DNA of 64,000 nucleotides, taken from NCBI RefSeq assembly GCF_001189845.1, contig NZ_LFLZ01000036.1:25395-89394 (forward strand), given 5' to 3'. The DNA is from Bradyrhizobium tropiciagri. Its GTDB lineage: Bacteria; Pseudomonadota; Alphaproteobacteria; Rhizobiales; Xanthobacteraceae. Below are positions 28,523 through 37,841 of the stretch, piece by piece; positions within the stretch are counted from its first letter, which is position 1; the number at the start of each line of letters is the position of its first letter. The translations under genes and the position numbers were made by a program. The notes beneath the pieces were generated by a model that saw nothing but the letters and a program-made list of their open reading frames with translations, did no database searches and was not told the origin of the DNA.

Positions 28523-28849
28523 TTAGCGCCAGTGGCCGCCGTGATGCCCGCCGCCATGATGACCGCCACCATGGTGTCCGCCGTGATGGCGATGCCCGTG
28601 ATGATGATGGCGCGGATAGAAGTGCGGACGATGATGCCATCCGTGATGACGCGGTCCGTAGCCGTAGCCGGGTTGCCAATAGCAGCGGCCCCAGCGATCG
28701 CAGACCTGGCGCACCTTGTCGACATTGGACGTTTCGCCTGCGATGTGGCTGGCCTGCGGAAGCCCGTTCGGCAGCGCCGACGCCGCACCGGACATCAACG
28801 CTGCGCTTCCGAGCGCGGCCAATCCAATAACGGCAAGCTTGATATTCAT
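28523..28849 (-). CDS. Small exported His/Gly-rich protein
   Basis: 108 residues. A Sec signal peptide (MNIKLAVIGLAALGSAALMS, then GAASA) is followed by a short region with two cysteines, VRQVCDRWGRCYWQPGYGYG, and then a C-terminal tail of His, Gly and Arg (HHGWHHRPHFYPRHHHHGH and HHGGGHHGG repeats). The ATG at 28849 has an AAGGAGA site. The tail would bind transition metals such as Ni, Zn or Cu. Proteins of this kind are common in Bradyrhizobium and mostly uncharacterised. It has its own terminator, so it is a single-gene unit. Confidence 0.85.
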   Translation of the reverse strand: MNIKLAVIGLAALGSAALMSGAASALPNGLPQASHIAGETSNVDKVRQVCDRWGRCYWQPGYGYGPRHHGWHHRPHFYPRHHHHGHRHHGGHHGGGHHGGGHHGGHWR

Positions 28850-29089
28850 CGAAATCTCCTTGGTTGAAGCCTGAAAACGTTCATGCGGCCGCCTGGTTGC
28901 TGCGACAAAAAAGACAGGCACGTGCACTTGGTTCTGGCGCCGCCGGTTCAACGCAGGAAATGCGGGAGTTGTGAGGTCGCCCGATGTGCGGGCGACAATT
29001 GGCCGCGCGACACAATGGCGAGGCGCAAGCAAGGGGCTAGAGCGTAGTGACGTTCGGACCCAGTCGCATCGCTTTCCAGCGAAGGCGCT

Positions 29090-30421
29090 CTACTGCGTGG
29101 TCAGCGGATGTTCGGCGGCCTTGCTGAAGAAGGCCGCTTCCTCGGCGGTGGCTTCGAGGAGCTGCTGGTCCTGGTCGTAGACGTCGTTGCGGAACTGGAT
29201 CATCCGGTCCTTCGTCATCCACGCCGTGAGGTAGATCCAGGCCACCGGCACCTTCTTCAGCATGCGGATGTCCTGACGCTGTCCGGTGGCGATCGCGGCG
29301 TCGACGGCGGCGCGGGTCCACTGCGGCTGGTCTTTCAGCAGCCATGCCGCGAGATCGCGGACATTGTCGACGCGCGAGCAGCCATGCGAATCGAAGCGAT
29401 AGTCGTCGCTGAACAGGCTGCGCTGATTGGTGTCGTGCATGTAGACCGAATAGGAGTTCGGCATGTCGATCTTGACGGCGCCGAGCGCATTCCATGCCCC
29501 GCTCTGCTGCCGCACCGTGACGTTCGGCGCGTGATCGGCGGACCAGTCGACCGAACGCGGATCGATCGGGTTGTCGTGGGCGTCGAGCACGTCCATGTGC
29601 ATGCGCGACAGATAGGTCGGGTCCTTGCGCATATGCGCCGCGATCTCCGTCTTCGTGATCGATGACGGGACTGTCCAGGTCGGGTTCAGAATGACGTCGG
29701 TGATCTCGGATGTCAGCGTCGGCGAGGGCTTCTCGGTCTTGCCGACGATCACGCGGTAGCGCCGCACGACCTTGTCGTCCTCGACGGCCTCGGCGAAGGT
29801 GGCGGGAATGTTGACGACCACGTAGCGCTGCCCGAACTGGAAATCCATCTGGTCAAGCCGCTCCAGCGAGGCCTCGAGTTGCTTGATCCGCTTCTGTACC
29901 GGGACGTTGAGCGCAGCCAGCGTCCGCGGCGTCACCGTGCCGGTTGCCGCGAGCCCATGGCGTGTCTGGAAGTGCTTCACCGCCTCGGCAACGACTTCAT
30001 CATAGGCGCCGGTGGTCTTGTCGGCGGCAAGGTCGCCGGTGATGATCAGGCGCTTGCGCAGCAGATCGTCACTGGCGCCCTGGACGCCCAAGGCAAATTT
30101 CGCGTCCACGGCGATCGTGGGCCAACCGCCGCGGGCGGCGAGATCGGAATAGCTCTTCACCACGTCGCGAATGCGCTGGGCGCTGCCCTGGTCGTAGGTC
30201 GGCTCGTGCGACAATGCGAGCGCGGCAGCCGACCGCGTCTCCGCGACCGAGGCCGACGCTGCCGGCTTCGTCTGGCTGGGCTGGGTGGCCGCCGGTGCCG
30301 CAGCCGGCACGGCATGATGGGGCGGGACCGCCGCAGCCGGGCCGGGCGCGTCGGCGGTTTGGGCGAATGCCGGCTGGGCCGCGAGCATGGTGGCCACGAC
30401 GACGAGTGTCACTTTCTGCAT
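29090..30421 (-). CDS. L,D-transpeptidase family protein (YcbB-like)
   Basis: A 443-residue exported protein that should make 3-3 cross-links in peptidoglycan. A signal peptide (to about residue 20, AFAQ) precedes a Pro/Ala-rich linker. A peptidoglycan-binding-like region (about 125-170: KHFQTRHGLAATGTVTPRTL) comes before the YkuD catalytic domain, whose active-site segment is YRFDSHGCSRVDN. The larger insert between the strands is as in YcbB/LdtD. The ATG at 30421 follows GGAGAAACGCGAT. It is the second L,D-transpeptidase in this window; the two are not close paralogues by layout. Confidence 0.9.
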   Translation of the reverse strand: MQKVTLVVVATMLAAQPAFAQTADAPGPAAAVPPHHAVPAAAPAATQPSQTKPAASASVAETRSAAALALSHEPTYDQGSAQRIRDVVKSYSDLAARGGWPTIAVDAKFALGVQGASDDLLRKRLIITGDLAADKTTGAYDEVVAEAVKHFQTRHGLAATGTVTPRTLAALNVPVQKRIKQLEASLERLDQMDFQFGQRYVVVNIPATFAEAVEDDKVVRRYRVIVGKTEKPSPTLTSEITDVILNPTWTVPSSITKTEIAAHMRKDPTYLSRMHMDVLDAHDNPIDPRSVDWSADHAPNVTVRQQSGAWNALGAVKIDMPNSYSVYMHDTNQRSLFSDDYRFDSHGCSRVDNVRDLAAWLLKDQPQWTRAAVDAAIATGQRQDIRMLKKVPVAWIYLTAWMTKDRMIQFRNDVYDQDQQLLEATAEEAAFFSKAAEHPLTTQ

Positions 30422-30868
30422 ATCGCGTTTCTCCGGACTGCGCCGCTTGCGCGAAAATCGGAAGGCACGCCCCCGGCCGCACGAATCGAGGGGGGCGGCG
30501 CGCTTATTCGGAGGTGATGATCTATCCCGAGACCGTTGCGTCTTGATTAAGCTTTGGTTTGCGGCCGGTGCATTGCCGCAACCTTCTTGCCGCGGCGGGG
30601 CTGGAGGCGCCCATCAAGGGCGGAGATCGTTCGCTCGTCCCGGACCGTGCAGAGACGCCGGGCGTAAGGATCGCGTGGCGCCGAACGGACAAAGAAAAAG
30701 CGCTGCCATCGCGGATGGCAGCGCTTGGGTATCTCCGGTTCGATATCTCCGGTCCGATATCTTCCTGGCCCCAGCTGGCGCGCGCTGGTCCCGATGACCG
30801 CCCGCCGGCCAATCCGCTCGCCCTGGTCGATCGCGTTCGCGGCGTCGCGACCGTACCTGTGCGACCGC
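30422..30868. other. Intergenic region between L,D-transpeptidase and XRE regulator
   Basis: About 450 bp. It should carry the promoter of the transpeptidase (minus strand) at its left end and holds a clear terminator for the regulator at 30691-30725. I find no convincing small gene. A proline/arginine-rich reading frame on the plus strand looks like a chance frame. Confidence 0.5.
30691..30725 (-). terminator. Rho-independent terminator of the XRE regulator
   Basis: A perfect 12-bp inverted repeat AGCGCTGCCATC/GATGGCAGCGCT with a 3-nt loop is followed on the minus strand by TTTTTCTTT. This is the strongest intrinsic terminator in the window. It lies about 145 nt past the regulator stop codon. 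Confidence 0.92.
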
Positions 30869-31264
30869 TCAGTCTTCGTTGGCGGCGATCGATTCCATCA
30901 GCGACACCAGCTGGCGCTGCACGGTCTGATCCTTGATCTTGCTGTAGGCGCGGAGCAACCGGAGGCTGAACGCGCTGTCGAGGAACAGCAGGCTCTCGAC
31001 TTCGCGGGCCTTGTTGTCGCCGTCGTAGAAGAAGGTGACCGGCACATCCAGCGCGCTCGCGATCTGCTGAAGGCGCGCGGCGCCGACGCGGTTCACACCC
31101 TTCTCGTACTTCTGAACCTGCTGGAAGCTGACGCCCAGCTTGTCGCCGAGCTCGGCCTGCGAGATCTTCTGCTCGACACGGCGCAGGCGAATCCGCTTGC
31201 CCAACTCAATGTCCGGCTTGCCGGCACTGCGCTGCTTCATCTTCTTTGCTGCTGATCTGTTCAT
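30869..31264 (-). CDS. XRE-family helix-turn-helix regulator (PraR-like)
   Basis: 131 residues. The XRE DNA-binding domain spans about residues 18-75 (GKRIRLRRVEQKISQAELGD, KLGVSFQQVQKYEKGVNRVG, then ASALDVPVTFFYDG). A C-terminal helical segment (LLFLDSAFSLRLLRAYSKI) is typical of the alphaproteobacterial PraR/PhrR group, which includes repressors of biofilm, quorum-sensing and stress genes in rhizobia. The start could be at the first Met or at MKQRSAGKP, eight residues on. It is followed by a strong terminator and preceded by a hairpin-rich leader region, suggesting autoregulation or RNA-level control. The PraR assignment is by resemblance only. Confidence 0.87.
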   Translation of the reverse strand: MNRSAAKKMKQRSAGKPDIELGKRIRLRRVEQKISQAELGDKLGVSFQQVQKYEKGVNRVGAARLQQIASALDVPVTFFYDGDNKAREVESLLFLDSAFSLRLLRAYSKIKDQTVQRQLVSLMESIAANED

Positions 31265-31833
31265 TCTGGTGACCCGTCCTTCAAATCGAGAATCCCTGGC
31301 CCGGTCGGGTCAGGGACACGTTCATGATGTACCGCGTTAAGCTCGAGTGGATCGTCAGTTCGTCTGAACTACGAAGTCCAAGAAGATCGCGGGATGGTAT
31401 CCAAACGCATTTGCGCGTTGGAAGCACCCAAGTACCGACTCGGTCGACTACCTGAAGTCGACCGCGCCAAGGTGTCTACCGACACCCCGCCCTCTACATT
31501 TGGCAAAATATTGACCAAACCACAACTAGCGCGAGTTTGATCGACACAGATTTTGCGCGCATGCTTACTGGGCGGCATTGCACTGCGCCCGTAGTTCTAC
31601 GGGCAGCCAATATTGTACGAGCGTCCTAGTATGGATGCAACCCCAGCTAGTGCATCCTGAGGTCGCGGTGACGGTCTGCGGTTGCTTGACTGAATCGCCG
31701 CCAATGCGAAAAGTTTGACGTAAGTCCAAGTCAGGCTTTCGGAATGTTGCTGGACAATTGCCCAAAAGTTCTGAATCATCTGGAAAAATTGTGCGCCTAC
31801 GAAACGCCGGCGAACTCTGGCAGGAGAGGCCAA
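31265..31833. other. Hairpin-rich intergenic region, possible regulatory RNA or operators
   Basis: A 569-bp gap, less GC-rich than average. It contains a series of inverted repeats: 31294-31317 (TCCCTG/CAGGGA enclosing CCCG/CGGG), 31441-31464 (CGGTCGACT/AGTCGACCG, 6-nt loop), 31471-31486 (GGTGTC/GACACC), 31499-31519 (TTTGG/CCAAA around an AT-rich centre) and 31587-31604 (GCCCGTA/TACGGGC). The first lies in the 5' leader of the XRE regulator. No protein-coding frame in the gap looks real. A small RNA gene or a cluster of regulator sites is plausible. Confidence 0.55.
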
Positions 31834-32145
31834 ATGAAGCGGAAGAGGGGAACACCTCGACTCTACCTCGCGGCTTCGGGAGTGGAAGGTATGCCGGTCG
31901 CAAATACGGAAGAACGGTTGCTGGCGCTGCTGGCAACCCTTGAAGAATGTCAGGCATTTCTGACTGACCGGGCGAACACGGAGACGGCGCGGCTGCTGTC
32001 CCTTGCGATCCTCGAGCTTCGGATGGAGCTCCACAAGGTGACGGAATCCGAGTTGAAAGCGCTGTGCGACATGATCGCGTCGGACGAGCCGGTGCAGGAA
32101 CCGGCGACCAGGCAGTTGCCGCCGTATCTGCGGCTGATCAAGTAA
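31834..32145 (+). CDS. Conserved-type hypothetical protein, 103 residues
   Basis: A small soluble protein with no recognised domain. It is mostly helical, with a Leu/Glu-rich core (ERLLALLATLEECQAFLTDR and LLSLAILELRMELHKVTESE) suggesting a helical hairpin or coiled coil, and ends LPPYLRLIK. The ATG at 31834 has a good AGGAGAGG site 5 nt upstream; an inner ATG at 31891 is an alternative. An upstream extension to 31744 lacks support. A terminator follows directly. The start region lies at the edge of the hairpin-rich gap. Function unknown. Confidence 0.7.
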   Translation: MKRKRGTPRLYLAASGVEGMPVANTEERLLALLATLEECQAFLTDRANTETARLLSLAILELRMELHKVTESELKALCDMIASDEPVQEPATRQLPPYLRLIK

Positions 32146-32153
32146 GCCCGCGC

Positions 32154-32177
32154 CCCGCGCCATGCGCGGGACGCTTT
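32154..32177 (+). terminator. Rho-independent terminator after the 103-residue protein
   Basis: CCCGCGC/GCGCGGG with a CAT loop, followed by ACGCTTTT, begins 9 nt past the stop codon. Confidence 0.82.
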
Positions 32178-32195
32178 TGGCCCTGTGTCGGTGGT

Positions 32196-33515
32196 TCAGC
32201 CCGCGGTGACGTCAACCGCATCAGTGCCTTCGAGCACGCGGCGCGCCTTGTCCCGATCCAGGTCACCTTCCCAGGCCGCGACCACGACGGTGGCGACGCA
32301 GTTGCCGATCAGGTTGCCGACCGCGCGCGCCATGCCGATGAACCAGTCGACCGAGAGCACCAGCACGAGGCCGATCGCCGGAATGCTCGGCACGGCATTG
32401 AGCGTCGCCGCCAGGATGACGATCGCGGAACCCGGCACGCCATGCGCGCCCTTCGAGGTGATCAGCGACACGCCGAGCACGAGCAGCAGATCGCCGAACG
32501 ACAGCGGCGTGTTGGTGGCCTGCGCGATGAAGACGACCGCCAGCGTCAAATAGATCGAGAACGCATCGAGGTTGAACGAATAGCCGGTCGGAATCACGAG
32601 GCCGACCACCGAGTCCTTGACGCCGAAACGCTCCAGCTTGCGCATCACCTGCGGCAGCACCGCGTCTGACGATGCGGTCGCGACCACGATCATCAATTCC
32701 TCGCGCAGGTAGCCGAGGAATTTGAGGATGTTGATGCCGGCGAGCGCCATCACACCGCCAAGCACGCCGAGCACGAAGACGGCGACCGAGACGTAGAACA
32801 GCGCCACCAGCGACAGCAGCTGCTTCAGCGAGCCGACGCCGTATTTGCCGACCGTGTAGGCGACGGCGCCGAGCACGCCGATCGGGGCGAAGCGCACGAT
32901 CAGGCCCATGGCGCGGAACAGCACGGTGGAGACCGCGTCGATGAACGAGGAGATCCGCTCGCCCTTCTCGCCGCCGACCAGCGCCAGGCTGACGCCGAAG
33001 ATGATGGCGAAGAACAGCACCTGCAACACGTCGTTGCGCGACAGCGCGTCGAACGAGGTGGTGGGGATGATGTTGAGCAGGAAGCTGCCGATGCCTTCGC
33101 CCTTCAGCTTCTGCGCATTGCTGGCATAGTTGCCGAGCGCCTTGGCATCGAGCGTCGAGGTATCGATGTTCATGCCGTGACCGGGCCCGAACAGATAGGC
33201 CAGGATCAAGCCGACCACGAGCGCCACCGTCGTCATCGCCTCGAAATACACCAGCGCCTTGACGCCGACGCGCCCGACCTTCTTGAGGTCGCCGGCGCCC
33301 GCGATGCCGTGCACCACCACGCAGAACACGATCGGCGCCACGATCATCGAGATCAGCTTCAGGAAGGCATCGCTGAAGATCTTCAGCCCGATCGCAAAAT
33401 CGGGAGCGGCCACGCCGATGACGATGCCGAGCAGCAGCGCGACAAGCACCTGCACGAACAGTGATGTGTAGAGCGGCTTGCGTGCCGTGCTGGCTTCCGC
33501 TGCGATGGTCGACAT
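32196..33515 (-). CDS. dctA: C4-dicarboxylate:cation symporter
   Basis: A 439-residue inner-membrane carrier of the DAACS (SLC1-like) family that imports succinate, malate and fumarate with protons or Na+. Signatures: the N-terminal block LYTSLFVQVLVALLLGIVIG (20 residues), MIVAPIVFCVVVHGIAG, the serine-rich re-entrant loop TASSDAVLPQVM, GLVIPTGYSFNLDAFSIYL and SKGAHGVPGSAIVILAATL. All are standard for DctA. In rhizobia this transporter feeds bacteroids, normally under DctBD and sigma54. No dctBD lies adjacent; the sensor kinase immediately upstream is a HWE-type enzyme and not DctB. Confidence 0.93.
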   Translation of the reverse strand: MSTIAAEASTARKPLYTSLFVQVLVALLLGIVIGVAAPDFAIGLKIFSDAFLKLISMIVAPIVFCVVVHGIAGAGDLKKVGRVGVKALVYFEAMTTVALVVGLILAYLFGPGHGMNIDTSTLDAKALGNYASNAQKLKGEGIGSFLLNIIPTTSFDALSRNDVLQVLFFAIIFGVSLALVGGEKGERISSFIDAVSTVLFRAMGLIVRFAPIGVLGAVAYTVGKYGVGSLKQLLSLVALFYVSVAVFVLGVLGGVMALAGINILKFLGYLREELMIVVATASSDAVLPQVMRKLERFGVKDSVVGLVIPTGYSFNLDAFSIYLTLAVVFIAQATNTPLSFGDLLLVLGVSLITSKGAHGVPGSAIVILAATLNAVPSIPAIGLVLVLSVDWFIGMARAVGNLIGNCVATVVVAAWEGDLDRDKARRVLEGTDAVDVTAG

Positions 33516-33604
33516 GAATTCCCCCTGTTTCCGAGCGTCCGAACCCGCCCCATCTTAGCAACTTGCGTGCCAAGATGTCGCAGGATTGGGCGCCGTTGGC
33601 CCGG

Positions 33605-35116
33605 TCAATCGCCGATTTCGAGGGTGCTGGTCACCGTGTAGACGACGCCGTGGGGCAGGAAATCGACCGTGGCCTCGCCGCCGAGCTGGTCGCGGGCGCT
33701 GCGCTCGATCAGCCGGGAGCCGAAGCCGCGCTGCACCGGCGCGGTGACCGGTGGGCCGCCGGCCTCCGTCCAGATCATCCGGAGCTTCGGTGCTGGGTCT
33801 TCCTCAAGGATTTCCCAATCCAGCATCACCGTGCCGGTGTCGTTGGACAGTGCGCCATATTTGGCGGCGTTGGTCGCCATCTCGTGCAGCAGCATCGACA
33901 GCACCAGGGCAAGCCGGGGCGACAGCGGCACCCGCGGACCGAACATCCTGACCCGCTCGGAGGTGCTGTTCAGCAGATACGGCCGCAGCACGCGGCTGAT
34001 CACGTCCTGCAGGTCGGAGCCCTGCCATTTGTCGGTCGAGAGCAAATTGTGCGCCTCGGCCAGCGCGCCGAGCCGTCCCTCGAATTTCTCGCGTTCGGCG
34101 CGGCTTGCGCTGCGGAAGGTCTGCGTGGCGATCGATTGCAGGATCGCCAGCGTGTTCTTGACGCGGTGATTGAGCTCCTCGATCAGGAGGTCGTGCAGCT
34201 TCTCGCCGCGCGCGATCGTGGTCGCCATCCGCACCGCAAAGGCGAGGCCGACCATGAGCAGGACGCTGCCGATCACGGCGGTGATCGCAAGCGAGCGCCA
34301 CAGCGGCGCCACCAGCGAGTTCTCGGCGATTCCGGCAGCGACGGTCCAGCCGGTGAGGCGAGATCGGGTGAAGCCCGTGATCAGCGCCACGCCCTCGAGC
34401 GAGACGGTCGGCAGGGTCGCCTCGCTGCGGCGGAACATCTCGGCAAACAACGTTGGCGAGGCGCGCTGTCCGATGGTCGCCTGCGGATTTGGTACCCGCG
34501 CGAGGTTGACGCCGTCGCCATCGAAGATCGAGATGGTCCAGTCCTGGTTCAGGCGCTGCTTCTCGATCATCGCCTGGAAGACCTCGATCGGCGGGCTGAA
34601 GGAGATGTCGTAGAGCACCTCGTCGTCGCGGATCACCGGCACCTCGACGGTGATGATCAGTTGCTGCTTCACCTCACCGAAGAACAGGTTGGAATATTGC
34701 GGCTGCCGCGTCGCAAACACCTTCTCGACGATCCCGAGATTGTTGCGCGGCGGCAGGCTTGCGGTGTCCGGCGTCAGCGAGGAGAATGCCTGGCGTCCCG
34801 CACGGTCCGCTACCAGCACCACGCCATCCTTGCCGTACTGGTCGAGGAAGCCGGCCGCGACACGGCGGAAGCTGCCGAACTCGCTGTTGCGCAGCGAGTT
34901 GGTCAGCGCCAGCACCTGCAGCCCGCCGGTCATGCGCTGCATTTCCGCATCGAGCAGCAGGCGGATGCTGCGCGCCGTTTCCAGCACGCGCTGCGTGGCG
35001 GCCTGACGATCGCGCTGGTAATTGTGGAACACGATCCCGACCGCGAAAACGATCAGCGGCAACATCGTCCCCGTGACCAGAAGCGCGAGACGCACTGGCA
35101 ATGTCAGTTTCGGCAC
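33605..35116 (-). CDS. HWE-family sensor histidine kinase with periplasmic sensor domain
   Basis: About 503 residues. Two membrane helices (about 4-30 and 245-275 from the chosen start) enclose a periplasmic dCache-like sensor. The cytoplasmic kinase has the H-box EELNHRVKNTLAILQSIA, typical of HWE/HisKA_2 kinases, then HEMATNAAKYGALS (N-box) and GFGSRLIERSARDQLGG. These kinases often act in general stress, light or chemotaxis signalling. I favour the GTG at 35116 (GGGGA upstream, VPKLTLPVRLALL) over a longer start at 35215. No response regulator is adjacent. It lies 89 bp upstream of dctA on the same strand. Confidence 0.88.
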   Translation of the reverse strand: MPKLTLPVRLALLVTGTMLPLIVFAVGIVFHNYQRDRQAATQRVLETARSIRLLLDAEMQRMTGGLQVLALTNSLRNSEFGSFRRVAAGFLDQYGKDGVVLVADRAGRQAFSSLTPDTASLPPRNNLGIVEKVFATRQPQYSNLFFGEVKQQLIITVEVPVIRDDEVLYDISFSPPIEVFQAMIEKQRLNQDWTISIFDGDGVNLARVPNPQATIGQRASPTLFAEMFRRSEATLPTVSLEGVALITGFTRSRLTGWTVAAGIAENSLVAPLWRSLAITAVIGSVLLMVGLAFAVRMATTIARGEKLHDLLIEELNHRVKNTLAILQSIATQTFRSASRAEREKFEGRLGALAEAHNLLSTDKWQGSDLQDVISRVLRPYLLNSTSERVRMFGPRVPLSPRLALVLSMLLHEMATNAAKYGALSNDTGTVMLDWEILEEDPAPKLRMIWTEAGGPPVTAPVQRGFGSRLIERSARDQLGGEATVDFLPHGVVYTVTSTLEIGD

Positions 35117-35241
35117 GATGTCCCCGGGTCGGTGCCCGTCTGCGGTGAGCTTAGGGGAAGCGGGAAAAGTCCGCCAAAGGAAATGATTGGTGGTCGGAAA
35201 AATTCCGCGGCGCACACCCTGTGCCGCGGAAGAGGCATCGG

Positions 35242-36515
35242 TCAGAGATTGCTCTCGGTGATCGCGGCGTAGACCATGGTGCGCAGCTCGCGCCGCAGCG
35301 GATAGGCGCTCGACGGAAGCACCTGGGTCATGAAGATGGTGATCAGCTCCTCGGCCGGATCGATGAAGAACGACGTTGTCGCGGCGCCGCCCCAGTTGAA
35401 TTCGCCCGGGCTGCCGGCGATCAGCGTCTGCGCTGGGTGCATGGTGACGGCGAAGCGAGGCCGAAGCCGATGCCGTTATAGGCGGCCTCGGCGAACATCG
35501 AGCGCGACATTGCCGGCAGGTCGACGCCGCCGGGCAGGTGGTTGGAGGCCATCAGCTTCAGCGTCTTCGGGCCGAGCAGCCGGACGCCGCCAAGCTCGCC
35601 GCCGTTGAGCAGCGCACGGCAGAAGGTCAGGTAGTCGGCCGCGGTCGAGCACAGCCCGCCACCGCCCGAGACCAGCGAGGGCGGCGACAGGAACGAGCTG
35701 GTGGTCGGATCGTCCTGCAGGGTCAGCGTGCCCTTGCGCTCGGCGGCGAGCGGGTTGAAGCCGCCCTGCGGGTCGGCGGAATAGCAGGCGGCGAAGCGAT
35801 GCGCCTTGTCGGCGGGCACGAAGAAATCCGTGTCGTTCATGCCGAGCGGCTTGAAGATCCGCTCCTTCAGGAACTGCTCGAACGGCACGCCTGAGATCTT
35901 GCCGACGAGATAGCCGAGCACGTCGGTCGAGACCGAGTAATTCCAGGCTTCGCCCGGCGAGAACTCCAGCGGGATCTTCGCGAGGTCCTCGATCATGCTG
36001 TCGAGCGTGCCGGCCTTGACGACCTCGCCGATCTTCTTCTCGCGATAGGCGGCGTCGACATTGGAGCGCTGCTGGAAGCCGTAAGTGAGGCCCGAGGTGT
36101 GGCGCAAGAGGTCGACGATCTGCATCGGCCGCGTTGGCGGGCGGGTCAGGAAGGCGGGCGCGGTGCCGGCGACGAACACGCCGAGGTTCTTCCATTCCGG
36201 AATGTACTTTGCGACCGGCTCGTCGAGCGCGACCTTGCCTTCCTCGACCAGCATCATGAAGGCGACCGAGGTGATCGGCTTGGTCATCGAATAGATGCGG
36301 AAAATCGTGTCGTCCTTCATCGGCGCCTTGCGCTCGAGGTCGGCAAAGCCCTGGACGGTGGAATGCACGAACTTGCCGCGGCGGTAGATCAGGACCTGAG
36401 TGCCGGGAAAACGGCCGGAATCGAGGTAGCGGCTCTTCAGATGAGCTTCGAGGCGGTTGAGCGCTGTGGTCGACATTCCCGCGGATTCGGGCGAGGCAGG
36501 CGTGGGAGCTAACAT
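35242..36515 (-). CDS. Serine hydrolase, class C beta-lactamase family, frameshifted near 35455
   Basis: About 424 residues when one base is restored at 35455-35456 (the GGC of CTCGGCTTC read as CTCGCTTC). The first frame (to NGIGFGL) then joins the second at GFAVTMHPAQTLI. The SxxK nucleophile motif is SMTK, within FRIYSMTKPITS. The YxN-like motif is in WNYSVSTDVLGYL, and the third active-site motif region is FNWGGAATTSFFIDP. The ATG at 36515 (MLAPTPASPESAG) follows GGAG. Members include esterases, D-amino-peptidases and penicillin-binding-like proteins, so true beta-lactamase activity should not be assumed. No signal peptide is evident, which favours a cytoplasmic esterase. Confidence 0.85.
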
Positions 36516-36661
36516 CGGGCAATTTCTCCGGCTGGCGAGGCAGCCTTGATAGCCGAAAAGTGTCCGCTGCACCAATCGGCCGCTGCTTACCGGCCCCGGG
36601 CCGGTGGTGTACGCTCGCCCCTGCAATCACGCCCCAAAGGGCCCTCAAGGGAAACGCCGAG

Positions 36662-37576
36662 ATGACCCAGTTCAACGAAACCGAGCTCACCGCCGCCGTC
36701 ATCCGCAGCTTCGACCAGACGCCCGATCCAAGGGTCAAGTTCCTGCTACAGGAACTGGTGAAGTCGCTGCACGATTATGTGCGCAAGACCGGTCTCACCT
36801 TCGAGGAGTGGGACCACGCGATCGGCTTCCTGACCCGCACCGGGCAGAAGTGCACCGACATCCGCCAGGAATTCATCCTGCTGTCCGACGTGCTCGGCGT
36901 GTCGATGCTGGTCGATGCGGTCAACCACAGGGATCGCGACGGCGCGACCGAAACCACCGTGCTCGGCCCGTTCTATGTCGGCGAGCACAAGGTGACGCCG
37001 CACGGCACCGACATCTCGGCAAGCCTGCCCGGCGAGCGCATGTTCGTGCAGAGCCGCGTCACCGACCTCAACGGCAAGCCGCTGGCCGATGTGCCGGTCG
37101 ATGTCTGGCACGCCGATGACGACGGGTTCTATGACTCGCAGAAGCCGAGCTATGCCAGCGAAGGTCCGTCGTCGCGGGCGCGCTTCATCACCGATGCCGA
37201 CGGCCGCTTCTTCTTCCGCACCATCGTGCCGTGCAGCTATCCGATCCCGACCGACGGTCCGGTCGGGCAGATGATCACGCAGACCAACCGGCACCCGATG
37301 CGGCCGGCGCATGTGCACTTCCTGGTCAACGCCAAGGGCCATGAGCCGCTGATCACGCATGTGTTCGTCGAAGGCGATGAGTACATCGACTCCGATGTGG
37401 TGTTCGGCGTGAAGGACGAGCTGATCGCCAAGGTCGAGAAGCGCACCGATCCTGTGATGCCCGACGGCCAGCGCTCGGATGGGCCGTGGAGCCTGATGAC
37501 CTACGAATTCCACGTGAAGCCCGGTGGCGGAATGGCGCCCGCACCGCTCGGCACCAAGGTCACCGAAGACGCGTGA
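36662..37576 (+). CDS. Intradiol ring-cleavage dioxygenase (hydroxyquinol/catechol 1,2-dioxygenase type)
   Basis: A 304-residue non-haem Fe(III) dioxygenase that opens catechol-type rings between the hydroxyls. The N-terminal helical dimerisation/linker domain (about 1-100) precedes the catalytic beta-sandwich. Likely iron ligands are Tyr157 (WHADDDGFYD), Tyr193 (IVPCSYPIP) and His217 and His219 (MRPAHVHFLV). The arrangement is closest to hydroxyquinol 1,2-dioxygenases. The ATG at 36662 (MTQFNETELT) is chosen over an upstream in-frame start because the family begins there. No maleylacetate reductase or other beta-ketoadipate gene is adjacent, so the pathway context is missing. Confidence 0.92.
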   Translation: MTQFNETELTAAVIRSFDQTPDPRVKFLLQELVKSLHDYVRKTGLTFEEWDHAIGFLTRTGQKCTDIRQEFILLSDVLGVSMLVDAVNHRDRDGATETTVLGPFYVGEHKVTPHGTDISASLPGERMFVQSRVTDLNGKPLADVPVDVWHADDDGFYDSQKPSYASEGPSSRARFITDADGRFFFRTIVPCSYPIPTDGPVGQMITQTNRHPMRPAHVHFLVNAKGHEPLITHVFVEGDEYIDSDVVFGVKDELIAKVEKRTDPVMPDGQRSDGPWSLMTYEFHVKPGGGMAPAPLGTKVTEDA

Positions 37577-37725
37577 TCGCCGTCGTCCAAGCCTGCTGCT
37601 CATTTCATGTGCGACGCACAAAAATTGAGCGAATCGCATTCTTTGGCAGCGCGCAGAGACCCCTGCGCGTTGCGACAAGTTGCGCAAAACATTGCGATAA
37701 AATCGATTTTTGCACTGCGGTAGCT

Positions 37726-37741
37726 TGGCACAAGGCTTGAA
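37726..37741 (+). promoter_or_regulatory. Sigma54 (RpoN) type promoter upstream of nrtA
   Basis: TGGCAC-N5-TTGAA matches the -24/-12 consensus TGGCAC-N5-TTGCA at all but the C of the -12 GC. Nitrate uptake genes in alphaproteobacteria are commonly under NtrC and RpoN, so the site is where one would expect it. Confidence 0.6.
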
Positions 37742-37841
37742 TAGTCTGACGCCGACGCCATTGAAGCCGTCCCTCGAGGCCACCCCATCGGATTTCTGAC
37801 GCCGCCAAACCGGGGCTCCCCGGTGCACGCCCTTTTGCGCC

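Noticed and set aside
35242..36515. Calling the serine hydrolase an antibiotic-resistance beta-lactamase
   Set aside because: No signal peptide and overall similarity to esterase-type class C family members; resistance is not supported by sequence.
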